64,000 bases of DNA from Halobacteriovorax sp. DA5. Lineage in GTDB: Bacteria; Bdellovibrionota; Bacteriovoracia; Bacteriovoracales; Bacteriovoracaceae. Below the pieces are notes generated by a model. The model was not told the origin of the DNA and did no database searches. It worked only from the letters and a program-made list of their open reading frames with translations. A program made the position numbers and the translations under genes. Position 1 is the stretch's first letter; every line of letters begins with the position of its first letter. Location of the stretch: the NCBI RefSeq assembly GCF_002903145.1, contig NZ_PPDJ01000001.1, positions 558,001 through 622,000 of the forward strand, read 5' to 3'. Of this stretch, positions 1 to 8,030 are shown piece by piece.

Positions 1-413
1 CCAACTGCAACAATGCGAACACCGCCCGTTGGACGGAAGTCATTAGCATCAAAGTCCGGTAGAGGCATGAAGCGACCTTTCTTATTTGCTTCTTTTTTCT
101 CTTCATCAGTCATATCATCGTAATTCTTTGTTGAATCCATATCAATTACAAAGTCATTACTTTGTGCCATTTCTAAAGAGAGTTTTTGGTCGATATCTTC
201 TAAGTCAAAACCAACGCGTAGAAATTTATTTGTTAAGCTCGCTTCATCACTTGAGAAGCGAATAACTCGTTCAACATTTTCAATCGTATCATCTAGGTTG
301 CGGCGTGAGGAAAAGGTTGATCCTGCAACCATGTAAAGAAGTAGGGAAGCTAAGGCCATGGATACCAGAATTTCAATTAATGTAAAACCTGATTGTCCAT
401 GTACCTTATGCAT
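1..413 (-). CDS. Type II secretion minor pseudopilin (GspH-like), partial
   Basis: The gene starts with ATG at 413 and runs off the left edge, so about 137 residues are visible. The N-terminus has a short basic leader, a prepilin peptidase site (QSG|FTLIE), then a hydrophobic helix, which is the class III signal of type IV pilin-like proteins. A GGGAA-type ribosome binding site precedes the ATG. It lies 22 bp downstream of gspG in the same direction, where minor pseudopilins (GspH/I/J) usually sit, and its role would be to form the pseudopilus tip. Which minor pseudopilin it is cannot be settled without the C-terminus. The visible part after the helix is acidic and has no recognisable domain. 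Confidence 0.8.
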   Translation of the reverse strand, partial: MHKVHGQSGFTLIEILVSMALASLLLYMVAGSTFSSRRNLDDTIENVERVIRFSSDEASLTNKFLRVGFDLEDIDQKLSLEMAQSNDFVIDMDSTKNYDDMTDEEKKEANKKGRFMPLPDFDANDFRPTGGVRIVAV

Positions 414-435
414 AGTTTCCCTAATTTATTTTAGA

Positions 436-891
436 TTACTTATTGTCTCTTAAGTAGATATCGGCAGCGAAACCTTCTCCGCCTTCTTCGTTATCATTAC
501 CATAAGACATGATGTTGTAAGTTTTTCCATCTGAAGTATAAACATACTCCATATCCCATGGATCTAATGGGATTTCATCCGCATCGATAAATCCATTTGG
601 TGGATAATTCTTACACTCGCGTCCGCCAGACGGTTTGTTGATAAGTGAGTCTAATCCCATCTCTGTTGTTGGGTAGAAGTTACACTTTCTTCTAAAGTCT
701 TTCAGTAGTGACTCTAGTGATTTCATTTGAATGTTAGCAGACTTTACACGACCTTCTTCTAGTGAGTCGAAAACTTTACCTGCAATAAATGTCCCCATAA
801 GTGAAATTAGAGTAAGGGCAATTAGGATTTCAATTAATGTCATCCCGGCCTGACTCTTCATTACTTGGCGTTTAAAAAAATTGTACTTCAT
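436..891 (-). CDS. gspG: Type II secretion major pseudopilin GspG
   Basis: The 151-residue protein has a basic leader ending in QAG, then MTLIEILIAL, the canonical prepilin cleavage site followed by Glu at +5 and a hydrophobic helix. The C-terminal part carries the GspG signature: a YPTTEMGLDSL motif, a PLDPW segment and a YNIMSYGND calcium-loop-like stretch near the end. GspG subunits polymerise into the periplasmic pseudopilus that pushes substrates through the secretin. An AAGGAG site 7 nt before the ATG at 891 favours this start over the internal Met at codon 11. It is the fifth gene of the gspCDEFG order and follows gspF after 45 bp. Confidence 0.95.
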   Translation of the reverse strand: MKYNFFKRQVMKSQAGMTLIEILIALTLISLMGTFIAGKVFDSLEEGRVKSANIQMKSLESLLKDFRRKCNFYPTTEMGLDSLINKPSGGRECKNYPPNGFIDADEIPLDPWDMEYVYTSDGKTYNIMSYGNDNEEGGEGFAADIYLRDNK

Positions 892-936
892 TTAAAATCT
901 CCTTAAATGTCTTCTTTTCTATATCCTCTAAAAAGC

Positions 937-2145
937 TTAATTGATTGAGTTTAGCTCCATCATTGGAACGACAACTGACATTACAATGAAAGCAACAGCT
1001 CCACCCATGCCGACCATCATAATAGGTTCGAGTACAGATGTTAACCCACTTAATTTAGATTCTACCTGATCCTCGTAGTTTTCCGCAATGATGTTAAGCA
1101 TTGGTTCGAGTTCACCTGATTTTTCACCTAAGCTTATCATATGTGTAACCATGATAGGGAAGTATCCTGATTGTGCAAGGGGCGCTGCCATGGAAGAACC
1201 TTCCGATATATTAATACGAGCGCTTTCAATTGCTTCTTGCATATGGACATTACCAATTAGGTTTTTAACAATCTTCATTGAAGCAAGAATTGGTACACCT
1301 GAATTTAAAAGTGTTGCAAGAGTTGAAGCAAAGCGTGAAACGTTCACCATTGTAATAAGTGAACCAAATACTGGAAGCTTTAGAGTCACGTAGTCCCATT
1401 TTGCGCGGCCATTCTTTGTATTAATATAGCGATTAAATAGCCAATAAAGACCAAAGGCGCCAATTATTACGGCCCACCAATATTGTTGTAAAAACCCTGA
1501 TAGCCAAATTGAAATTTTTGTCGGCAGAGGTAACTCTTTTTTCATCGAAACAAAAATCTTTGTAATCTTAGGAATAACTAAAACTAGAATTACACCCATA
1601 ACAAGGGCTCCAACTAGTAACATGATGATTGGATACATCATGGCACCTTTAACTTTATTTTTTAATTTAACTTGCGCTTCTGTAAATTCTGCAAGACGAA
1701 GTAGAACAATATCTAATGTACCTGACTGTTCACCGGCTTCAACCATGTTGACATAAATATGGTCAAAGATTTTTGGATAGTCTGAGAATGCAGAGGCAAG
1801 GGAGCTACCTTCATTTACTTTTTGACGAATCTCAGAGAGAACAACTTTTAATTTTGGGTTCTCACACTGTTCAATAAGTGCATTGAAGGCTTCAACAATT
1901 TGAATCTTTGCTTTAACAAGAGTGGCCAATTGTCTTGTCATAAGTGAAAGGTCGTTGATTGAAACGGTACTTCCGAAATTTAGCTCAAAAGAAGACTTAC
2001 TAGAAGACTTATGTTCTTTTATCGCAGTAAGCATAATACCCTTAGCACGAATTTTGGCCTTGGCCGCCTGTTCGTTTTCAGCTGTGATATTACCTTTCTT
2101 TTCAGTTCCGGTACGATCGATACCTTTGTAATCAAATATGGCCAT
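937..2145 (-). CDS. gspF: Type II secretion inner-membrane platform protein GspF
   Basis: The 402-residue protein has the usual GspF length. It starts with the conserved MAIFDYKGIDRTG block and contains the two repeated GspF domains, each preceding a hydrophobic segment. Membrane helices are visible near residues 165-195, 215-240 and 370-395. Family motifs include FARQLA-like (MTRQLATLVKA), GEQSGTLD and GEKSGELE. GspF is the polytopic anchor that couples the GspE ATPase to pseudopilus assembly. It sits between gspE and gspG on the same strand with short gaps, so it is almost certainly co-transcribed. Nothing unusual was seen. Confidence 0.96.
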   Translation of the reverse strand: MAIFDYKGIDRTGTEKKGNITAENEQAAKAKIRAKGIMLTAIKEHKSSSKSSFELNFGSTVSINDLSLMTRQLATLVKAKIQIVEAFNALIEQCENPKLKVVLSEIRQKVNEGSSLASAFSDYPKIFDHIYVNMVEAGEQSGTLDIVLLRLAEFTEAQVKLKNKVKGAMMYPIIMLLVGALVMGVILVLVIPKITKIFVSMKKELPLPTKISIWLSGFLQQYWWAVIIGAFGLYWLFNRYINTKNGRAKWDYVTLKLPVFGSLITMVNVSRFASTLATLLNSGVPILASMKIVKNLIGNVHMQEAIESARINISEGSSMAAPLAQSGYFPIMVTHMISLGEKSGELEPMLNIIAENYEDQVESKLSGLTSVLEPIMMVGMGGAVAFIVMSVVVPMMELNSIN

Positions 2146-2171
2146 GTCTTCTTACTCTTTTTACTTTTTCT

Positions 2172-3908
2172 TTATTGTTCCTGACTCTCGTCTTCGCCTT
2201 CAATATTGATTGCACGGTTCATTTCTGCAATTGAAGTGATTCCCATTATAACTTTCTCAATGGCATCATCTCTAAGAGTTTTCATCCCGTATTTCTGTGC
2301 AACTTTTTTGATCTGCCCTGATGGAGCAGAGTTAATAATAAGTGAGCGAATTTCATCATTAATCATTAAAAGTTCTGCGACAACAGTCATACCTGAGTAG
2401 CCTTTATTGTCACAACTTGGACAACCTACGGACTCATACACAGTTGCACCTTCAGGTATTTTATCTATTCCTAGTACTTCTAGGTCAAAGTCAGTAATAT
2501 CTTTTGGCTTCTTACACTCCTTACATAGTGTTCGAATAAGTCTTTGCGCAAGAGCACCAGAAAGAGAAGAGGCAATCATGAATGGTTGCACTCCCATATC
2601 AATCAGACGGTTTGGTACTGACGATGCATCGTTAGTGTGAATCGTTGATAGAACAAAGTGACCAGTAATAGAAGCTTGTATCGCCATCTCCGCAGTTTCG
2701 TAATCCCTCGTTTCCCCAACCATGATAACATCAGGGTTTTGACGAAGAATGGCACGAAGTGCTTTAGCAAATGAAAGTTCAATCTTATGGTTTACCTGGA
2801 TTTGAGAAATACCAGGTACTTCGTATTCCACCGGATCTTCAACTGTAATAATCATTCGATCTGGTGTATTGATTCGACTTAGCATCGCAAATAGAGTTGT
2901 CGATTTACCGTGACCAGTTGGACCTGATACATAAACAATTCCATCTTTTCTTTGCGATAGGGCATCGAGATCATCAAGAACCTTACCGTGGAAACCAAGG
3001 TGGTCTAGTTGAAGGATATTATTGTCTTTTTCAAGAATCCTCATAACGATACGCTCACCATTTTGAACTGGTACCGTTGAAAGACGGATATCGATATCTT
3101 TACCGGCCATCTTAATTGGAATACGGCCATCTTGAGGAAGACGTTTTTCTGCAATATCAAGTTTTGCCATAACTTTAATACGTGAAGCTACAGCAGAGTG
3201 TGTTTTAAGCGGTTGTCTTAAGACTTCCGTCATAACTCGATTGATACGAAAACGATAAATTGATTCTTTTTCATACGGCTCAATATGAATATCTGTTGCA
3301 CGCTCTTTTACTGCTCTAAAAATAATCGAGTTAACAAAACGAATAACAGGGGCTTCATCCGCACCAGCATCTAGGATATCAATCGGACCGTCAAGATCTA
3401 GTGATTCATCAAATTCGTCTTCAAGAGACTGAACCATATTCTTATTTGCTTTTTCATACACGCGATTAATTGCGTCATTAACTTTTAATGGTTGGGCAAC
3501 TGAGATATGGATATCTTTTTTAAAAATTTCTCTTAGGTCATTGATGGCATCAAAATTAAATGGATCCGTAATAATTACTGAAACAAAGCGGGGAGTTTCC
3601 ATTACTGGGATAAGCTCCTGCGTCTTTGCATAATTAATTGGAATATTCGTAATTAATTCAGGATCAATTGTATCCACATCAATTTCAGACTCGTATGGTA
3701 TTTCAATTTGGTGACAAATTACTTTTGTAATATCGTGAGGGTGAATATAGTTCTTTTTAAGTAAGATTTCACCAATAAGCATTCCTGATTCTTGTTGAAT
3801 CTCTAGTGCTTCATCTAACTGCTCACGTGTAAGAGAGGTGTGCTTAATTAAAAGCTCACCAATCTTTTCTTTACCGTGTTCAAATGTTTCTAGCATTTGG
3901 TTTCTCAT
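2172..3908 (-). CDS. gspE: Type II secretion ATPase GspE
   Basis: The 578-residue protein has an N1E/MshEN-like N-terminal domain (about residues 10-155), then the GspE/PilB ATPase core. The Walker A GPTGHGKST lies at 329-337, followed by an Asp box (ITVEDPVEY), a Walker B with VIMVGETRD, and a His box (GHFVLSTIHTND). A tetracysteine zinc motif is present around 463-510 (C-x2-C ... C-x2-C). It powers pseudopilus growth at the cytoplasmic face with GspF. An AAGG site lies about 10 nt before the ATG. It is 20 bp downstream of gspD and 26 bp upstream of gspF. All catalytic motifs look intact. Confidence 0.96.
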   Translation of the reverse strand: MRNQMLETFEHGKEKIGELLIKHTSLTREQLDEALEIQQESGMLIGEILLKKNYIHPHDITKVICHQIEIPYESEIDVDTIDPELITNIPINYAKTQELIPVMETPRFVSVIITDPFNFDAINDLREIFKKDIHISVAQPLKVNDAINRVYEKANKNMVQSLEDEFDESLDLDGPIDILDAGADEAPVIRFVNSIIFRAVKERATDIHIEPYEKESIYRFRINRVMTEVLRQPLKTHSAVASRIKVMAKLDIAEKRLPQDGRIPIKMAGKDIDIRLSTVPVQNGERIVMRILEKDNNILQLDHLGFHGKVLDDLDALSQRKDGIVYVSGPTGHGKSTTLFAMLSRINTPDRMIITVEDPVEYEVPGISQIQVNHKIELSFAKALRAILRQNPDVIMVGETRDYETAEMAIQASITGHFVLSTIHTNDASSVPNRLIDMGVQPFMIASSLSGALAQRLIRTLCKECKKPKDITDFDLEVLGIDKIPEGATVYESVGCPSCDNKGYSGMTVVAELLMINDEIRSLIINSAPSGQIKKVAQKYGMKTLRDDAIEKVIMGITSIAEMNRAINIEGEDESQEQ

Positions 3909-3928
3909 TTACATCAAGCCTTTTTAAA

Positions 3929-6295
3929 TTACTTCTTAATCACAACTTCTTTATCTGAAGACTTTACTTTTATAGCAGGGGCCTTCTTAGGAGCTGATTT
4001 CTTCGCATTTACTTTTTGAACGACATCATTGTAGCCAGGCTCAATAACAGAGTCATTCATCACGCTATCTTGGTTTTGTTGCTTGTAATACTTGTTACGT
4101 TGCTCATCATAAAGAGGACCTTGCTCTTGTTTTTGGGCCTTGTTGTAAAGACCTTTAGCAGTCGACTTAAATGGATCTTTTTCACCGTGGAACTCTTTTA
4201 GGTGAGAAGCACGACGATTTAAGCTTTCTTTAACTGTACTCGCAATATCTTCTTGATAGTTATCAAGAATTTTTGGCGTTAAGAACATTAGCATATTTAG
4301 TTTCTCAGTTTGTGTCGTCGTATTCTTAAATAGCCAACCAAGAACTGGAATATCACCAAGTAGAGGAACTTTACTTACTGAATCAGTTGTCTTGTCTCTC
4401 ATCATACCACCCATTGCAATTGTGTCGCGATCACGAACAGTTACAGTTGTTACAGCACTTCTTACGACTGTACCAACACCAACTGATGCTACACCAGAAG
4501 GAAGGGCCCTACTTGAGAAATCTTCAAAGTTTTGGTCAATTTTTAGTTTGATATATCTTGTTACCTTGTTAATTTGAGGAGTTATCTTCATCTTTAAAGT
4601 AACATTTTGTGTGTCTAGTGAAGTCGTTGTTGAACCATTAGATGCCTGGCTCTCTTTAGGTACAGGAATCTTTTCACCAACTTCAAAAATACCTTCTGTA
4701 TTATCTAGAACTAATAATTGAGGAGTAGAGAGTACGTTTGTGTCTCCGTTACTTGCAATTGCAGAAATAAGTGCGTTTACTGAATCAATTTTCACTGTTT
4801 GACCATTGATCTCTGTTTCAATTTCATTTCCTAGACCAACACCGGCAAATAGACCACCAATTGATGTCCAAGTTCCAGAAATAAGTTGTGTCAGAACAGA
4901 GCCTGAAGTTCCGTGAATTGAACCAGCACGGTCTGCAGCACCTGATCCGTATGCACCAACGATAGAGACACCAAGATCACGTGATTTAGAGATATTTGTT
5001 TCCATCACTAGACCTTCGATAAATACTTGGTCTTTTGGTTGATCTAGTTTCTTAATAACTTTTTCAAGTGTAAGCCAGTCAGTAGGAGAGGCAGTTACAA
5101 CAAGAGCATTATTAGACTTGTCTGCAGTAATTCTAACTTCTGCATTAAATAATTCGTTATTATCTTCAGTTGCTGTTCTAGAAAAACGAGAAGTTCTTCT
5201 TGAGCTTGAAGAATTCGATTTTGATCCACTTACTAGCTCAGATAGTGTCTTAGACATATCTTCAGCATCTCCGTGGTAGAGGTAGTAAACATGAATTTGT
5301 TCGTTATTAGAAGCAACTAATTCAACATCTAGCTTATTGATTAGTTCCTTAAGTCTCTTTGCTCCACTTGAGTTTGCCATGGCAATAATCGAGTTTGTAC
5401 GTGGCTCTGCCGTTAATTTTGAGATGATCTGTCCACCACCATCAGAGCTTCTTCTTGAGGCAGTTTTCTTAGAAGTATCATCTTTTAGAATCTTATCAAG
5501 TAGCTTTGCAATTTCTGATGCCGAAGTATTCTTAACAGGGATGATCTGTAGTGTTTCTTCGTGGCCAGGAACATCGATGAATTTAATTAAACTCATTAAA
5601 CGATTAATGTTAGAACCAGTATCTTGAATAATAATAGTATTTGTTTGTTTGATTTCAATGATTCGTCCGTAACGAGACATAAATGGTCTAAACGAGCGTG
5701 AAACTTCTGTCGAATCAATATTTTTAAGGGCAATAATCTTCATTAGGTAGTTTTCTGTTTCTGGAACATAGTTACCTGTGTAGATTTTAGTAGGGATGTA
5801 GCGAATATCTCTAGCTTGTACAATTTTGTAGAATGCACCAGATTTAACCATCGTTAGGCCATTCATATTCAGTGCTGCTAAATATGCTTTCCATGCATCA
5901 CCAACAGTAATAGGTGTTGGTGCAGAAATAGAAATCTTTCCTTTTAGGTCTTTGTCGATAATCAGATTTAAACCTGTAAGTTTTTGCATGTGCTTAGTTA
6001 GGTCTTGAAGAGAAGTGTCTTCGAAGTCAAAACTTGTAACAATCTCTGGACCAAAAGCAGTCTCTGGATTTAAGTTAACGTAAGCATCATCAGTTTTCTT
6101 AGGCTGAGTTGCAGTTCTTCCAAATGCATCACTTCCTGACTCTGCATTGCTGCTATCGAGTAGGCTAGCTGCCGAAGGATTCGCATCGCGATTAACCTTG
6201 GTTTTTGATTTGAATTGTCTAAACTGTGCTTGAGCAGGGTCTGCTGCAAGACAAAGTAAAGATAGCGCTGAGAGATTTAAAAATAGTTTCTTCAT
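3929..6295 (-). CDS. gspD: Type II secretion outer-membrane secretin GspD
   Basis: The 788-residue protein begins with a Sec signal peptide ending near AQAQ (residue about 24). It then has an N0 domain (FDFEDTSLQDLTKHMQKLTG), three N1-N3 repeat domains and the C-terminal secretin domain with VPLLGDIPVLGWLF, the secretin signature. Ser-rich loops lie within the N2-N3 region (about residues 360-385). A roughly 110-residue basic, Gln-rich tail follows the barrel and may be the pilotin-binding or S-domain region. Secretin multimers form the outer-membrane gate. The start at 6295 has a GGGATC site just upstream. It follows gspC by 15 bp. Confidence 0.95.
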   Translation of the reverse strand: MKKLFLNLSALSLLCLAADPAQAQFRQFKSKTKVNRDANPSAASLLDSSNAESGSDAFGRTATQPKKTDDAYVNLNPETAFGPEIVTSFDFEDTSLQDLTKHMQKLTGLNLIIDKDLKGKISISAPTPITVGDAWKAYLAALNMNGLTMVKSGAFYKIVQARDIRYIPTKIYTGNYVPETENYLMKIIALKNIDSTEVSRSFRPFMSRYGRIIEIKQTNTIIIQDTGSNINRLMSLIKFIDVPGHEETLQIIPVKNTSASEIAKLLDKILKDDTSKKTASRRSSDGGGQIISKLTAEPRTNSIIAMANSSGAKRLKELINKLDVELVASNNEQIHVYYLYHGDAEDMSKTLSELVSGSKSNSSSSRRTSRFSRTATEDNNELFNAEVRITADKSNNALVVTASPTDWLTLEKVIKKLDQPKDQVFIEGLVMETNISKSRDLGVSIVGAYGSGAADRAGSIHGTSGSVLTQLISGTWTSIGGLFAGVGLGNEIETEINGQTVKIDSVNALISAIASNGDTNVLSTPQLLVLDNTEGIFEVGEKIPVPKESQASNGSTTTSLDTQNVTLKMKITPQINKVTRYIKLKIDQNFEDFSSRALPSGVASVGVGTVVRSAVTTVTVRDRDTIAMGGMMRDKTTDSVSKVPLLGDIPVLGWLFKNTTTQTEKLNMLMFLTPKILDNYQEDIASTVKESLNRRASHLKEFHGEKDPFKSTAKGLYNKAQKQEQGPLYDEQRNKYYKQQNQDSVMNDSVIEPGYNDVVQKVNAKKSAPKKAPAIKVKSSDKEVVIKK

Positions 6296-6310
6296 CCATG
6301 ATCCCTATAA

Positions 6311-7786
6311 TTATTCGACAAAATTGTAGTTGTAGCTTTGTTGAACTCCGTTTCTCTTAATACCGAGTTCGTAATAGTCCGTAGACTTAATTTTTCCAAA
6401 CATTCCCATAATTTGATTCATATTTTCGATTTTTGCACCGTTGATTTCACAAATTATGTCATCGTTTTGAACATTTAGATATGAATAGATTGATCCTGGC
6501 TTCACTTCTGTCATTTTAAAGCATAGGGATCCATCTGGATTCTTAATTGTAATGGCCTTGGCCTGCGTTAGAACATCTCCAATATTACTTAAAAGAGAGT
6601 CACGTAGTTCCTTCTTTATTTTGAAGTTATTTCCTTCAACTTTAATATCCTTGTTAAATTCAGGCATTACGTCTTTGGCGCTACTTGGTGGAAGAATTTT
6701 AGTGTTGGCCTTGCGAGCAAAGCGCTTGGCCTTCTCGTCAACGTTTGCAATGAATTCACATTCACCAGTTCTTAAGTTTTTAAAGATAACTTTTTGGCGT
6801 GTGATACTTCCAATCTCTGCTATATTATTGATCTTTCCACCAACACGAACATTTTCTACTTTTCCACGGTTAGAAACACTTGCAACAGACTTGGCACTGT
6901 TTTGAAGAACAATTGTATTTAAGAGTTTGAAACCAAGTCTTGATTCTTGATCAGCAGCAAGGCAGATCTTAACAACATTCTTTGGACGTTTAACTTTTGT
7001 TTCAGTTTTTTCGTTTTCATCTTCTTGAATATTGAATGGGTTATAGTTTCTAATATTAGCAATTGATGCATTGTGATCGTAAGTATTAGGGCGACTAAAA
7101 TCTGTTTGAAATTTTGCGCCACCGTCTTTGCCATTTAAGAAAAGGGCCGCAAATTTACCAATTTGATATAAGAAGGCACAAGTTAAAAGAATTAAAAAAT
7201 AATGATGAATCTTAGGGCGCGATTCATTACTTAATAGGTTAGGAAGAAAGTATTGTGCTCCAGTTGGTTGACCTTTTGTTCTTTTTCCAAGACCACTTCC
7301 AACTCTTGATAAGTCAAAGTCTTCTGTCTTTGATTTGATTTTATCAAGCATGCGTTGCATGACATTGTATTTATTTTCTGATCCTTCAGTTTCGTCTTCT
7401 TCGTCGCTATCTTCAGAGTCAGCTTCTTCATCAGCTTCGTTAGTTGATTTGTTAGTTAACTTACTTTTTAGCTTAGAAAGAAAACCGGCATCTTCTTCGG
7501 AGTGAGCTTCTAGATCGTCAATATAAACTTCTAGAGTGGGGTCTTCTAAGACCTGGTCTGCGTCTGGGGTTGGTGCGGGAGGTAGGGGAATGTCGACGTC
7601 TTCTTCGTAGACTTCGCCGTTGTCCTCTTCTTCGTACTCTTCTTCGTACTCTTCTTCGTACTCTTCCTCGTACTCATACTCTTCACCGTCGTGAAGATTT
7701 TCTTCATGCTCAATAAATTCCCCATCATCCTGATCTTTGGATAATTTTGATTTAATTTTAGAAAAGAATCCTTTCTTTTTCGTCAT
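6311..7786 (-). CDS. gspC: GspC-like inner-membrane protein with PDZ domain and long acidic N-terminus
   Basis: The 491-residue protein has one membrane helix at about residues 195-217. Its periplasmic part has an HR-like beta domain and a C-terminal PDZ domain (about 395-491, with NDDIICEINGAKI), matching GspC, which links the inner-membrane platform to the secretin. Typical GspC has about 20 cytoplasmic residues, but here about 190 precede the helix. They are extremely acidic, with a Glu/Tyr repeat at 34-54. Two near-identical basic amphipathic motifs occur, GFFSKIKSKL at 6-15 and GFLSKLKSKL at 101-110. It is the first gene of the gsp operon. The GspC assignment rests on position and domain order, since sequence similarity in this family is weak. 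Confidence 0.85.
   Translation of the reverse strand: MTKKKGFFSKIKSKLSKDQDDGEFIEHEENLHDGEEYEYEEEYEEEYEEEYEEEDNGEVYEEDVDIPLPPAPTPDADQVLEDPTLEVYIDDLEAHSEEDAGFLSKLKSKLTNKSTNEADEEADSEDSDEEDETEGSENKYNVMQRMLDKIKSKTEDFDLSRVGSGLGKRTKGQPTGAQYFLPNLLSNESRPKIHHYFLILLTCAFLYQIGKFAALFLNGKDGGAKFQTDFSRPNTYDHNASIANIRNYNPFNIQEDENEKTETKVKRPKNVVKICLAADQESRLGFKLLNTIVLQNSAKSVASVSNRGKVENVRVGGKINNIAEIGSITRQKVIFKNLRTGECEFIANVDEKAKRFARKANTKILPPSSAKDVMPEFNKDIKVEGNNFKIKKELRDSLLSNIGDVLTQAKAITIKNPDGSLCFKMTEVKPGSIYSYLNVQNDDIICEINGAKIENMNQIMGMFGKIKSTDYYELGIKRNGVQQSYNYNFVE
7625..7684 (-). repeat. In-frame 12-bp coding repeat in gspC
   Basis: A run of about four copies of a 12-nt unit (on the plus strand roughly ctcttcttcgta) encodes the EYEE repeats of the GspC-like protein. 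The unit is a multiple of three, so slippage would change length without a frameshift. The last copies are slightly diverged. Confidence 0.85.
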
Positions 7787-7869
7787 TAAGTTTCTTCTTG
7801 AAAGTTTTTATATTTTAATACCTTATAGTATTTTAAGGTTGTTTACCCAAAGCATCAACCATTGATATA

Positions 7870-7916
7870 TTCGGTAAGAATTTTCTTGCTTTTTGACCGA
7901 GTTAAAATGTCGGTTA
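7870..7916. promoter_or_regulatory. Operator-like half-sites upstream of acyl-CoA dehydrogenase
   Basis: In the 244-bp gap between gspC and the acyl-CoA dehydrogenase, TGACCGA (7894-7900) and TCGGTTA (7910-7916) form a 6-of-7 inverted repeat separated by 9 bp. A third half-site, TCGGTAA, lies at 7871. The arrangement fits a dimeric repressor site, and TetR-type fatty-acid regulators often sit in front of such genes. The regulator is not identified. Confidence 0.35.
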
Positions 7917-8030
7917 AACTTAAGTAAGTGTTTGCTTTGATTATTTGACGAATGTCGTGCTAAAATGTCAGGGAATTCCAGTCAATCAATTTTCTACCCA
8001 CATAGATGGATTTTAAAAAAGGACTTAATG

